A DNA stretch of 64,000 nt from Ianthella basta (lineage: Eukaryota; Porifera; Demospongiae; Verongiida; Ianthellidae): assembly GCA_964019415.1 (NCBI GenBank), contig OZ025868.1, forward strand, positions 13,608,123 through 13,672,122, in the 5' to 3' direction. The first letter of the stretch is position 1. Every line of letters begins with the position of its first letter. Of this stretch, positions 36,501 to 48,969 are shown piece by piece. Under the pieces are notes generated by a model. The model ran no database searches and was not told where the DNA came from. It saw only the letters and a list, made by a program, of their open reading frames with translations. Made by a program: the position numbers and the translations under genes.

Positions 36501-37800
36501 GAGTCTGTCTCCTTCCAGAGCACATTCAGCTTCTCACCAACCATCTCTTGAAAGTGCTCTTTGGCTGCCATCTTCCCACATCTGTCTGCTGCTTGCTCCT
36601 TCAGCTTGGAGATGTCAAACTTTTTGTGTGGTCTGTTAGCATTGGGTCTGTATCGTCGTCTTCCTGGTTCAACTCGCAACTTCACCCGTAACATTTGATG
36701 GTCAGTGTTACATTGAGCTCCGCGCATTACTGACACATCCAGGCACTTCCTGCGCTGTGACTGCTTCCTGATTGCATAGTCAATGCAGTGCCACTTCTTT
36801 GACCCTGGATGTTGCCAAGTAGCCTTGTGGATTCCCTTTTTCTGAAACCAGGTGTTACAAACTGATGCCTCATTGATAGAGAGGAAGGATAGTAAATACT
36901 TTCCTGCTTCATTCAGCTCACCATGTCCGTAAGGTCCCAGAACTTTGTGCAACTCATCATCATCATCGCTGTTAACATCATCTCCTCTTTCACTGCTTCG
37001 GGATCCCACTCTTGCATTGAAGTCTCCTAAGATGACGAAGGTCTCAGATGGTGGTGTTTCTGATAGTGCTTGCTGTAGGTTGCTGTAGAAGGTGTCCTTT
37101 GCCTCACAACTAGATGCATACGTGGGGGCATAGCAAGAGAGAACATGGAGCCAGCTGTTTTAGTGTGTGCCCATTCTGAGGGAAGCAGAGACAATCCTGG
37201 AGCCCCAAGACTTCCACCTGCTGCCTCCTGCCTTTCATGCATGTATATGGCTGGGCCTCCCAGGACAAGGGCTATACCCTCGCCAAGCTGTCCGTCATCT
37301 CTAGGCACTGGTCTACCTGCTGTTAGTACAATGCTCTTCCCAACTGTATAAATCTCACTGCCAAACCATTTAGTTTCCTGTAGGGCTGCTACGGTCACAC
37401 AATAGTCTTCCAGTACGTCAATGACCTGATCTATTCTACGATCCTCTGTGTCCCACCCAACACACCTCTGTCTTGCTGTCTCAATCGGTCCCACAGTGTC
37501 AAGTAACGTTCTAACGTTCCAAGATGCCAGGTGCCATACACAATTCCGTCTCAACTTCGTTCTTTGTGCAAGTTGTTGAACATCCTCGGAGGGTTGCAAG
37601 ACCTCCGGAGGGGATAAAGCGTGGCATGGAGTGATGAGTGGTGCCATCAGACGGCACCCCGTGCTCTTACTCATGTTTGTCCACGCTAAGGTCAGCTTTC
37701 GCCAGTTGATGCAAAGAGTGCATAAACAGCTGCCCAGGGGTCACCACGTGGAGGCGCTGACTACTCGACCCCCGATGACATGACGATGACCGGCGATGAC
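33560..37800 (-). mobile_element. LINE A: non-LTR retrotransposon with EEP nuclease, RT and zinc fingers (dead)
   Basis: In minus-strand order: an endonuclease-exonuclease-phosphatase (APE-type) domain (37674 to about 36650; SWNVRTLL, LQETKW, GDFNARVG, and TDHQML near its end), then a reverse transcriptase (about 36000-34700; GFRKERSCTD, FVDLKMAYDSV, FADDGALL catalytic box), a YGSECW...WLGHLARMP connection (34850-34530), and two C-terminal C2H2/CCHC-like fingers (CDACQRTF...H..C and CDTCDRWF...H..C, about 34350-34150). There are at least three frameshifts (near 37.15, 35.41 and 34.85 kb). 33.56-34.14 kb is probably the 3' untranslated part. GC is higher than in the host array. Confidence 0.88.
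34146..37674 (-). pseudogene. LINE A polyprotein remnant
   Basis: Open segments are 37674-37027, 37009-35402, 35412-34705, 34853-34527 and 34493-34146. Together they cover EEP nuclease, reverse transcriptase and C-terminal zinc fingers in the order normal for APE-type LINEs. The frame breaks between segments are single-base type. The EEP and RT catalytic motifs are still readable, so the copy is not very old. The clade is not assigned. Confidence 0.85.
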
Positions 37801-37801
37801 A

Positions 37802-37848
<47 letters not shown>

Positions 37849-37866
37849 ATCCATCCATCCATCCAT
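37802..37866. repeat. CA repeat followed by CATC repeat
   Basis: (CA) about 22 times, then (CATC) four to five times, between LINE A 5' end and LINE B 3' end. Confidence 0.9.
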
Positions 37867-37949
37867 GCTCTGCTTTCACTTTCCAGTGGTGCAGGCCACA
37901 TCCAGAAGGAACATATTTACTGGGGTGGTGGGAGAGAATGCTGGTGGGA

Positions 37950-39663
37950 TCACTCCCTCCACCCTGAACACTTGGCTTGGCGAGTAGGGTTTCGTCTACA
38001 GAACTTCATGTGATTCTTAAGGCCTTGCTTCTTGTATTGACCATCACAGTGTGGGCAGGTCAGGGTCTTCAGGGCTGATTGCCTGTGTTTCTGTCTCTGG
38101 TGGTTAACAAGTCCGGCCTTGTTTTGGGCCTGGAAGGTGCAGCCACTCTCTTTGCATTGTAGATCAGCATGTGCTTCAAGTAACTCTCTTTCCCTCCTTT
38201 GCTTGCGTTCATCCTTTTTTCTCTTCTCCACTTCTTCTGATTCCCTGTTCAGGTCCTCTACCATTTTGTCGACAACAGCTGTCCAACCACTGCGGTCTTG
38301 TGCAATCCCCCTCCAATCCTTGTCAACTTTGCATCCCTTCAGGTCTTTACTCACAACATCTGCCCACCTCAGTTTCTGCCCCCCAGCTGTCCGCTTGCCA
38401 CCCTCTGGCTTGCACACTAATAGTTGTCTAGGTATGCGCTCTGTTCCCATCCTTGCAACGTGACCCAGCCATCTTAACCTCCTCCTCCTCAGCATCGACT
38501 CAACAGTTTCCATGTTTGCCTCAGCTCTGATCACTGTGTTCCTCTTCTGCTGTCTTACTGATAACCCTAAGATGATTCTCAGGCACCTCATCACAAAACC
38601 TTGCAGCCTTTTCACCTGATGGGCCAGAGGGGCCCATGCCTCACTGCCATACATTAAAGTTGGTATAATTGCAGCCTTGAACATCCTCATCTTTGTTTCA
38701 GTCTTGATCTTCTTTTGGTACAAAAGTACTCTGCTCAGGCTCCTGAAACTACTCGATGCCTTTCTGATTTGTGCGCTAACCTCTTTATCTAGCCCGCAGT
38801 CTGAGGCAACGGTACTTCCTAAGTACTCGAACTCCTCCACTACATCCACTGTGTCATCTGTCCTCTGAAGCTGCACTTGCCTAGGTCGTTCTTGCTGCTG
38901 ACCAGCCTGTGGTGTGGGAAGCACTGCCATGATCTTAGTCTTTCTTGCACTAATGGTGAGGCCCATCTCACTACAGCTTTCATCCATGTCCATTAACATT
39001 TCCTCCAGTTTGTCCATGGAGTCACTAACCAGGCACATGTCATCCGCGTAGTCGAGATCTGGGATTTGTGTTCGATGGTGCATCAGCTTCCTGCACCCTA
39101 CCAGGTCAGTTGCTGGATTGAAGAGGACTGTTAACCCGTTTGCCAGATGCTTCCTCAAGGCCATGCATATGACTGAGTCAAGGAACAGGTTGAATAATGT
39201 TGGAGCGAGTACGTCTCCTTGTCGGACTCCGTTGGCAATTGGAAATTCCCCAGACACCCTCCCATAGGCTCGTACAGCACCTGTAGTTCCTTGGTGAGAG
39301 TGCTTCTAAGATACGTACCACCTTTGTTGGAAAGTGGTACCTCTTCTGGAGTACTGACCACAGAGCCTTGCGGTTTACAGAGTCATAAGCTTTCTTTAGG
39401 TCCACAAAACACATGTAGAGAGGTGAATGGAACTCCCGTGCCTTTTCCATCAAGATACGCAAGGAGAAAAGATGGTCTGTGCAACCCCTGCCTTTCCGAA
39501 ACCCACACTGGTTCTCTCTAAGTGCTCGGTTTGCTTTCTCCTTCAATCTGTTTTGGATGACTCGACAGAAGACCTTTCCTGGTACACTAAGTAAAGCTAT
39601 GCCTCTGAAATTGTCACATACATCATATGCTCCCTTCTTGTGCAGTGGGACAACAATTCGCAT
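37950..39663 (-). pseudogene. LINE B RT and zinc-finger remnant
   Basis: Two overlapping frames (39663-39178 and 39257-37950) joined by a frameshift within the region that should read through to SGEFPIANGVRQGD. The C-terminal 435-residue frame is otherwise uninterrupted, including YADD and both zinc fingers. Confidence 0.85.
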
Positions 39664-39664
39664 G

Positions 39665-40507
39665 TGAGTTATGGCTATGTAAACAATGCGGTTCCTGCGC
39701 GCGGCCGATTTTGACCTTCGTATTTTAGCTTATATCTCCTACAAGCGCAGCTAGATCAGAACAGGACAAGTACTGCGGAAGAGACAAAGAACCCCTCTGT
39801 AACTCTGTGCACGACTTTTGCTAATAGAGCTCTATTACAGCGAGTTATATCGACGATTGCGAAGGCACCAAAATGGAGGTAAATGCCGTTGCCACATTGA
39901 AGGGAAAGTCTCAGATCAAAGAAAAGGGTAACATTCGATGCGCATTTGTGCTATCTAACTTTTCCATGTGGGCAAAGTTGTTAAACCATTCCGCTGTGGA
40001 GCTATGATGAGAAAACTGCGGCTACTCAATGGTTAGGAATGTTTAGAGTCATGTAACTCTAGATAGGAACCTTGCACAGCATTTGCCCACATGGAGAAGC
40101 TAGAGAATTCAGTTGACTAACCATTTTTATCTTCATCCCACGAAAAAAACGTCTTGACGACTGTGGCACAGCCGCTTACTGGAAGCAATGGTGAAATAGC
40201 CGCTTCGGTAAGCGTATCACGTGACAATAACGTGACTTCCTGCTGAAACGTCATATTTCGTTCGAACAAGCCCTTGAAAATGACCGCGTAACCTTCTTCA
40301 TGCCGCGCACGGACGTCTTGCTGCAACGAAAAACGCTTTCCTTCGCAACTGCTTCAGACAGGCAGGACGAATTCTGCATTTCTGTTCAATCCAGCTCTCA
40401 AATCACGCACACATCACACAGAGTCACATGTGGAGCCATGGTAACATAGAAGAATGTGATTAACCACACGGTTCACCCTATGTAAACAGTGTTTGCCATA
40501 ACCCACA
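39665..40507. mobile_element. Short inverted-repeat element nested in LINE B
   Basis: About 840 bp inserted inside the RT coding region. The ends are catgtgagttatggc and its imperfect complement gccataacccacatg (one mismatch in 15); tatgtaaaca occurs near both ends in inverted arrangement. The RT reading continues across it (WLKQT before, RIVVPL after). No transposase is recognised. It may be a non-autonomous DNA element. Confidence 0.72.
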
Positions 40508-41019
40508 TGCGTTTGCTTCAACCAATCATCTGGGACTTTCTCCGAGTGCCAAACTCTACAAGACAACCGAGTCAACCAATGGACAATGGGCTCTCCTCCT
40601 AGCTTCAACATTTCTGCTGTAATCTCATCTACTCCTGGGGCTTTGTTTTGTTTCAGTTGGTTAATGGCTTCTCGTATCTCCTGTTGGCTAGGCTCTAGTG
40701 CCAGGTCCTCCTCTTGCTCCTCAGCTCCTGGCCCACTACTACTGTCAGCACCTTCTCCCTGGCAACTTCTGCTACATGCCATGTCCAAAGATGTCTCTGT
40801 AATTTCTGTTGGTACATTGGTCACTTGTTCAAAATACTGCCGCCATCTCTCCAGTTTGTCCTCAACGCTCACCATTTTGTCACTACCATTAGCTGCCCTC
40901 AGCGCTGAGTTGGTCTTGGATGTCTGGCTGCGTTGTAAGATTCTCAGGTCCTTCAATAGTGAGCCACCCCTACCACTCTTTACTGACATTTCATACTTCT
41001 TCTCTGCCTCCTCTGCCAC

Positions 41020-41044
41020 ACACACACACACACACACACACACA
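41020..41044. repeat. CA repeat at the right border of the insertion in unit 3
   Basis: A short (CA)n between LINE B and unit sequence (catgacaacactacacatgcc, compare 49.06 kb). With 33036-33162 it brackets the whole insertion. Confidence 0.9.
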
Positions 41045-41151
41045 TGACAACACTACACATGCCTACTGGTCCTGTGTAGCCTGCCTGTCATAGACTGCAT
41101 GCTTACACAAGCAACAAATATTTCTGAAGGAGAATTAGTTACAAGCATCAC

Positions 41152-42147
41152 CCTGAAACTGGTCCATATGTCTTTGGAAGATGGTCAAGATAGTCCAGAC
41201 AATTGCCCTAAATGATCGAAAGAAAAGTTACTTGCTGGATCTCTGTCAGTGTATACTTGGGCATTCTGTGAGAGTGTGTATGTATTCATGTGTGTATGAG
41301 TGTATCTCCAGTTGACTGAACGTGTGTGTGTGTTAGTTGCACATCTACATAATTAGCTAATATTATTGATACTATTATACCATATTAAACAGTAACATAA
41401 TTCTGTGTATTATCAGCTACACTAACAATGACATACATTAGATAACCAGATATACTTATCACAACCCTTAATTCACCTAGTCACCTCCTACCAACTACTT
41501 ACTTTGAATCTTAGAAGTGTCCACAAATTGCCCAGTACAGGAATGGGCTTTGGCCCGAGCACAGCAAGCTGCTTGAAGTAGCGATAGGGCTCATAATAGC
41601 AACTGCAACAGTAAAGGGAGACGCAGATTGTGAGTAGACCTTTGAGCAAAGGGTGACAGACAGTGAACAGATACATAATATACAGGGAGACCAGCTGTAG
41701 ATACATACACTGTATAATGATTCCAGAATCTATAATTATGTTATAAAATACGACTGCAGTTTCATACAGTTAATCTTGTCCACCTCTTAATAAACCTTCC
41801 CAAGATAAACGTACACAGACTATTGTAATTATAAATATCGGTAGGGTTATGTGTCTGCGGGGGGGGGGGGGGGTGGCCGGGGAACAGACAGTCTCCAGAA
41901 ACACGGCAAACAACTTTCCCGGGATAGTAACTATAAACTGGTCATGCCTGCACTTAAATTGGCTTGACGAGATCGTCACGCCTACGGTCATACAGCTGCT
42001 TCATGCGGAACAGCCACCCGCCTAGCTAGCGACTTCTTCACTGATACAGTCTTACCTGTACCACAAGTACAGCGCAGGCAAGAAGCCGAAGATCCCTGCT
42101 AGCAGTTTGAAATTGGTAGCGTACGAGAGGACGTCATCCAAATCCAT
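41152..42147 (-). pseudogene. CYP3-like P450 exons 1-3 of unit 3
   Basis: Exon 1 (42056-42147) reads MDLDDVLSYATNFKLLAG...ALYLWY, an N-terminal membrane anchor. Exon 2 (41503-41602) reads CYYEPYRYFKQLAVLGPKPIP then LGNLW, the hinge and first strand. Exon 3 (41152-41207) reads GNCLDYLDHLPKTYGPVS. All are in phase with each other (92, 100 and 56 nt) and have gtaag, gtaagt and gtgat donors. These are the best preserved 5' exons in the window, but the next exon is lost and the LINE insertion separates them from the MEPLF exon at 32.5 kb. The phases define the gene model used for the intact copy. Confidence 0.8.
41856..41873. repeat. G homopolymer in P450 intron 1
   Basis: A G run of about 16; the equivalents at 20075 and 27613 have different lengths and interruptions. 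Confidence 0.8.
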
Positions 42148-42566
42148 GGCAGATTCAGTGACGATTCGGTGATAGGTCTTCAAGAAAAAGATAGAATATA
42201 TAATAGTCGGTGGTAGACCGGCCATGTGATAATTACGACACCATAGATTATTCGGGATGTTATAATTATGCAATGGTCAGAGCATCTTGCGTAGCTACAC
42301 GGCCATTTTTGCTCTGACCCGGCCTTGATTATGAGCATGCACAGTAACCATAACAGGAAAAGTGTCGAATTAATTATACTATTACATTGCATGTTGTAGC
42401 ATGTTCAAACTGCATACAAAAGAGCAACAACAGCATTCAAACTATTAAGTTGTGTTCTATAATGAACTATAGCTACCGAAAACTCAGACTAATGATAATA
42501 CTTAATATGTCAGTGCAATGAATATGTGGTATCTACGTAAAGTGGATGATGTGTTACATTAATGTT

Positions 42567-43490
42567 TCACTTCGCTGTGTTGCATTTGCTCTGCTTCTCC
42601 TTCTTCCATGCCTCCCTCAACTCCTTGTAAGTAGCACAGCCCGTCACAGGAGTTACAATGGATTCCCACTTCTTCTGGATTTCACTGCGTACCTCTGCAG
42701 AAATACTCTTTGGTCCCTCGGTAGTTGTGCCTGTACGCACTATGGTTTTTGTCATACCATCAGCCTCTGATACACCGAAGTGCGCACTGCTATGCTTCAG
42801 AAAGCGTGTCAAACGAAATTTCTCAGAATGCTGCTTCATAAACTCAAATGTGCTTCTCTCCAATGCAACCTGGATGTGACCTTCATCTGTGATGCCCATG
42901 AACTCAGCAATGGAGCGAACAGAACTCTCGTAGCACTCCTTGAGGTCTTCATAGAACACTACCAACACATTTGGGTCATTCCTGTGTGGCCACCAACTTG
43001 CAACGTCGTGAAAGTAGGAGGCAGTGTCTGTTACCCTTTGTGGCACATCCTGAGCTAGCCAAATTTCCTTCACAAACATATCTGCTGGGACGTCTTCAGG
43101 TTGAAACAACCAACCCTGCAGCAACATGAAGAGACTGTATGCAGTAGCGCATGGCTCACGCACACTCCAGATGTACCTGGCACCCTTTGGACAGCTGGGG
43201 TACCACATGTGGGTCTTGAAACAGCGCGGGAAGCCCCTTTGCTCCGCTTCAAGGTCTACTCCAACGTCATGCGCAAACTCCAATATTGGGCCGAGATCGA
43301 ACATCTCATCAAACTCCATATCTCCACCTGTTCGCAACTGGTGAACAATCTGTTGGATCCACGTTGTCCCTGTCTTTGCACTCCCAACAACAAAAAGGTC
43401 TGTATTTCGTGGCTGGAAGTTTTGTCCTTTCAACCAGCTTTCGTCTGTCCACACAGTAAGAAACTTCTGAGAAATGTCAGACTCTGCCAT
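42567..43490 (-). CDS. Cytosolic-type sulfotransferase, array copy 3
   Basis: A 307 aa intronless gene, nearly identical to copy 2. Lys39 (in GSAKTGTTW), His94 (KTH), Arg111/Ser119, the YEDL motif and Arg251 (RTG) are present. The distinguishing residue YKEL replaces YQEL near the C-terminus. The acceptor-side segment reads LFMLLQGWLFQPEDVPADMFVKEIW as in copy 2. TATA-like tatatatgg is at 43527-43535 and TGACGTCA at 43587-43594, both at or inside the end of the inter-unit element. Confidence 0.9.
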   Translation of the reverse strand: MAESDISQKFLTVWTDESWLKGQNFQPRNTDLFVVGSAKTGTTWIQQIVHQLRTGGDMEFDEMFDLGPILEFAHDVGVDLEAEQRGFPRCFKTHMWYPSCPKGARYIWSVREPCATAYSLFMLLQGWLFQPEDVPADMFVKEIWLAQDVPQRVTDTASYFHDVASWWPHRNDPNVLVVFYEDLKECYESSVRSIAEFMGITDEGHIQVALERSTFEFMKQHSEKFRLTRFLKHSSAHFGVSEADGMTKTIVRTGTTTEGPKSISAEVRSEIQKKWESIVTPVTGCATYKELREAWKKEKQSKCNTAK

Positions 43491-44531
43491 CGTCCTTCAT
43501 CAGTCGACGCTCGACGACGTGACGACTATATATGGACAAGTTGGGCGTAACTCAGGAATGTTGTGGGTTAAGGCGAAAATTGCATATGACGTCATCACTG
43601 GTGGCAAAATATAAGGGGAAAGGTATTGTACCGACAGCCTCGAGCGCTTCGTACCGAATGTTCCCATTTAGATGGCCCGGCTGAATAGTTCGCATGCATA
43701 CGCACCTGCCGGTCGTTGATTGAAGTTGCTAAGGCATATATACGGTTGCCGAGATCGAAACTCGTCAGGGCCATAGCACCAAGATAATAACTGGTCAGGC
43801 CATAGATGACGTGACGCAAACTAGGGGGGTCTGGAATTTTTGAAATCTAGATGTTCTGTGAGTACTTTTGGAGCAATTCTAGTCCCATCAACACTCCAAT
43901 GAGTATGATAAAATGTAACATAGACCAACAGGCACTTGCAGCAGGAAAGGCGATCAAGTGCCATATAACAGGTAATACAATGCATTGAAACAGGAAGATA
44001 GTGCATTAAAGATTGAAATCTAGTGTTTTTTGGCTGTCTCTCCGATGCTAGGTAGCACAAATCTCTCTTTCCCTTGACTAGAAGACACCATCAACACAAA
44101 GGGTGTGTAAACATGTTTCCTCCAAAAACAAGGGCAGATGTAGGGATGATGCAGTGTGTACCTGCAAGATAAAACACCTAGCGGTAAACCTGTAGGAACA
44201 AGGAGGCGGGCTGGTCCATGCAAAGAAGGGGGCAGCCAGTCCAAGCATCAAGGAGGGCCGGTCCATGCAAAACCCGGGTCATTGACATGCACTGACTTTG
44301 AATACGTTTTCACCATCCATACATTGGCGCATGCCAACATTTTGCCGCACTTGCGGTCTTGCTACCATCCCCTGTTTCTCCGCCTGCATATTATAGTGCA
44401 GTTGTACATGTGAGTGTGCAATAACAAGGGTTGACACAGGAGACTATCCTATTGCATCATATGCCCATTCCAGCTACATGTTCCCATGTACATATATACC
44501 ACCATGCTGCATGCATACATCCATGTACAGC

Positions 44532-44693
44532 GGGTTTACTCAAACTTGCAACAGTTCCCATACCTGAGTAGTCATAAATTATATAACCTAGGATACGAAC
44601 AGGGTGAATAATAGGTGTGTATACAGTACCAGTCCATATCCTAGGTAACGACTGCCCATGGTGTGGGAACTGTTGCAAGGTTGAATAAATCCA
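44532..44693. repeat. Hairpin repeat, copy 4
   Basis: Same palindromic segment as at 17503-17657, with a taaattatat insertion in the loop side that is shared with copy 5. Confidence 0.7.
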
Positions 44694-45828
44694 CTGTACT
44701 TGACTGAAGCGCTAATGAGGAAAGCTTCAATAGCCAGAAATTGCAGTCTGGTGTGCACCATGGCGCATGTACAGCTGCACTCTGTACACTGTATAAGACA
44801 TTTGCAAGGGAGTTAATTTGAACTTTGCAAGTGTTGACAGTGAAGTGTACAATGTTTGTGCTGGTGTACACTGAAAACAGTGTTGGATTCAGACCACCAT
44901 TTGGGATTTCTCAGGGACTAAAGGTGTTACAGTGGTTGTCTGAAACCACTGCTTGTCCCTGAAAACCACCACTGGTGGCCATGGCCTGAACTACCACTGT
45001 TTTTACAGTGTAGAGCCAAACAGAGACGTGCTTGCGGAGTTATCTAACCTACAAAAGTCACTTAACCAGCGAAAACGCTGTAACACTGGGTAAAACATTC
45101 TCTTACTCCCTATCGTTCGTGCGCTACAGTTGACGGCGAAGAAGAAGACGAAACATGGGAAAAGGTGTTGGTGATTTCTTCACAACGGTGCACATGCGCG
45201 TGGAAGTAAGGTTATCTCTGTATACTGTACAGCCTCCCTTCCTTGTAGGCAGTTTCTTGTCGGTTCTTACTACTGTTCAGGAGTAGTGCTACTTTCCGTT
45301 TGCATTATAGCATACAAACAACCACCACCATCCCTACATATCGACTAACACACCATTTACGCGTCAGAAATCATCAAAAAAATCATGCAACATCCGTAAA
45401 ATGGCTGCCGCCATTAAGGTTGGTTAGAGGACTACGTATCTGGCTATTCCTTGTTCAAACTAAGTCCTGCAACACTGTAATAAGACCACTCTGCTTTTAG
45501 AACGTTGTTTAACCTTAGGGCAGTACCCCCCACCCCACCCAATTGAAAGTGTGTTTTAAATGCATATCTTCAATATTTAGAATTTTGTTCCATGGATGGA
45601 CCAGCCGGACTGGGTGCTACGGCCCTGCTCGTGAAAGAGGATTCGTCGACATGAGTGACCAGATTGTGGTGAACGAGACTTCTTGACACGATTACGGCGA
45701 AAGCACCAGAGCAGGCGCCCAGATTGAGACTTCTGGGGTGGGACTAACCGGCGAGTAACGGCTAACAAGGCCATGATGTGCACCCTTGTGTTACCATTGC
45801 TACCTGTAGCTAACCTTGTTACTTTGTA

Positions 45829-45918
45829 GGTGGTAGTTCAACTAGAAGCTATTCCATGTCCAGGAGTGTCGGAAAATCCTGTCGAGAAGTTTCGTTTGTC
45901 ACATTTTTGTCGGCGAGT
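45829..45918 (+). other. Exon-like segment inside the TIR element
   Basis: ttactttgtag precedes an open stretch of about 88 bases (VVQLEAIPCPGVSENPVEKF then RLSHFCR in one frame) that ends at cg|gcgagtcc here and cg|gtgagtcc in the 53.3 kb copy. It thus has an acceptor-like and, in one copy, a consensus donor border. It may be a captured host exon; the source gene is not recognised. Confidence 0.35.
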
Positions 45919-46088
45919 CCCTTTCATGAGTCTTGATCTTGGCTACCATAGGCTGTATCAACCTCAATCAATGACCGTCAGGTGCGTATTCATGCGAACC
46001 ATTCAGCCAAGCCGTCTAAATTGGAACATTCGGCACGAAACGCTTGAGGCTGCCATTGCAACATCTTTTTGCCTATCTTTTCAATGTA

Positions 46089-46390
46089 CAGTAGAACCTC
46101 ACTTATTTGGACCTATTAGTTATGGGCACCTCCCTCTACCAGGCAGGGAAAGGAAGAATTTTTTAAGTTCCAAAATTTTTGTTTAATTTTTCTAAAATTA
46201 ATTGTATGTACTGTATTACAGTACAGTACTATATGTACTGCATTACAGTACAGCACCATGTGTACTGTATTACAGGTTGATTGCAATTATTGTAATTACA
46301 TTGCATTAATGTTGGTATTTCTAAGATACGGACATTTCTGAGTTACGGGCTGCCCGATCCCATGGTGCCCGGTTAAGGGAGGTTCTACTG
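46089..46390. mobile_element. Tigger/pogo-like MITE, full-length copy (302 bp)
   Basis: Ends are cagtagaacctcacttat and ggttaagggaggttctactg, imperfect inverted repeats, flanked on both sides by TA. The interior has repeats of tgtactg(t/c)attacagtacag. It is inserted in the right TIR of the inter-unit element; an unfilled TIR exists at 57827. Confidence 0.85.
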
Positions 46391-46469
46391 TATTAAACAG
46401 CCACCAGTGATGACGTCATATGCAATTATGACGTACTGCATTCCCAAACGCTGTTTACGCAACTGGTCT

Positions 46470-47122
<653 letters not shown>

Positions 47123-47219
47123 ACGCGCACACACTTCATGCATGTAGAAATGGATTGTTTACAGATTGTAAGAAAGCAATTAGCTGCACGTTCTCAGAAC
47201 TTTGGATGCAAGTCTGCCA

Positions 47220-48814
47220 GTTAACCATTTGTCTGCTAAGTCTGCTATCTTCACCATCATTCTGTCCTTGCCCTCATTAAAAGAGGGGCTACATCTGCAG
47301 GCAATGCAAGACAGCCAAAGAGTATGACTCAAAGTACAATGACAAACTTGTCTGCAAATTGGAGCAACTAGACACTATTAATAACATAACACACACACAA
47401 CATCACACACACACATGCACCAGTTTCAGCCTGCTCGCACTATCTATCACTATCTATAACATTACACACACAGACACACAGACACACACATACACACACA
47501 CACACACACATGCACGCACACGCACCAGTTTCAGCTTGCTCGCACTGAAGGCCGGAGTGAGCAAGTGTCTCCCATTCCTCCACGACTCACTTTCAGCAAG
47601 GTCAAGGGTGTTGTAGTACTTGCCATCTATCTGAAAACTGAACCCTCCTCGCTACACTGATGATGGACAGAGCCACTTTAAGAAACACCAGTCTAGTTTA
47701 TTACACTTCAGATCCTGTCTTAAATAGGCCTACACCAAGAACTGAGTCTGGCTTATTAGACTTCCTGTCTTAATTAGGCCTAAGAAAGTTGGCTAGTAGG
47801 GTAGAAGGACTACTTAGAGGCACTACTATAGGACAAGTGATCAGGATCTATCCACTGTGGGCAAAGAGCAAAAAGACTCAATAGCAAGATGAGAGATACG
47901 TTGCACACAGTTGACAGGTGGCAATCCAAATTAGGCTATAGGTTTGATGCAGTGGAGGTGCTAACTAGGTAACTGAAACTGTTACTGGAATATCTGCTCC
48001 TTACTTTCCACAGAAGGTAGATTATATGAACCTGATTCAAATTGGTTACGTCAAATATAGATATTATGTAAATGGCACATTAAAATGACCTTATAGTCTT
48101 AACTGCAACATATGGAAGAAGAAATCGAACATTGATTAATGCACATGCATTAATTAAAGTGGTATTATTGATACTGTAAATGAAACTTAATGTAAAATCA
48201 TCAACTCCAGATCTGTTGACGGAAGAAATTCTTAAGTGTAAACACAGCTAGGCTGTTGGAAGAAGGCCACGTTCGAAGACAGGCACGATGAAAGAAGGCT
48301 AATTCCAAGACATCTTTGGCAACGCGTCGACAAGACTGACAGATCTGTCTATCATTGTGAACTACAATTCTATTCTGAAATTTGTCAAAATTCTTTATTA
48401 GTACCAGCTTCAGTAAGTCAGGATCAGAGAAAAGGCCTCTTGCCAAAATACACCCTGCAGCAGGAACACACTAAACTATTAAAACTGCGCCCAACTCAAA
48501 ATGAAATCATTCTTTCAATCTCTTACCTACTGCTCTGAAATAGAATATTTGTCAGGAATATGTATACAAACAGACACACAACACATTAACAGACAAACAC
48601 ACACATATACACACACATATACACGTGGAAAAATCATTGTTGGACATTACTAAAAATTAATAACGAAATGTAGTGACGTAAAAGGCAGTTTCGTCAACAT
48701 ACTGAGGGATGCACAGTACAATGTGAAAAGCTGCTTAATGACTGTGAACACACACGTGGGCACGCACGCACACAGGTGTATGCACATGCGCACACACGCG
48801 CACACACACACATA

Positions 48815-48903
<89 letters not shown>

Positions 48904-48918
48904 GCACGCATGCACACA

Positions 48919-48969
<51 letters not shown>

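Larger units (their letters stand above)
37950..41020 (-). mobile_element. LINE B: second non-LTR retrotransposon, RT and zinc fingers, 5' truncated and interrupted
   Basis: Minus strand. 41020-40505 encodes the segment before the RT (EIREAINQLKQNKAPGVDEIT, VPDDWLKQT). After an insertion at about 39665-40507 the RT resumes at 39663 (RIVVPLHKKG, GFRKGRGCTD, FVDLKKAYDSV). A frameshift near 39.25 kb follows, then NGVRQGDVLAPTLFN, the YADDMCLV catalytic box, WLGHVARM, and two C-terminal fingers (C-x4-C...H-x4-H and CPHC...H..C) up to 37950. No nuclease domain remains. It is related to LINE A in architecture but clearly a different family. Confidence 0.87.
43533..46469. mobile_element. Inter-unit TIR element, most complete copy (SULT 3/4)
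   Basis: The left TIR (about 43533-43790) starts gacaagttgggcgtaactc. The right TIR is the complement of 46469 back to about 45960, split by a MITE at 46089-46390. Matching blocks in both arms are catatgacgtcatcactggtggc, ccggcagcctcgagcgcttcg, ccatttagatggc and cgcacctgacggtc. The interior holds ccggtcaggccatagatgacg, the hairpin (44532-44693), the AAATGGCTGCCGCC-type patch (45400), the degenerate C tract, the conserved 45.59-45.69 segment and an exon-like segment at about 45829-45915. Length is about 2.9 kb. No transposase frame is seen, so it is non-autonomous. Confidence 0.78.
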
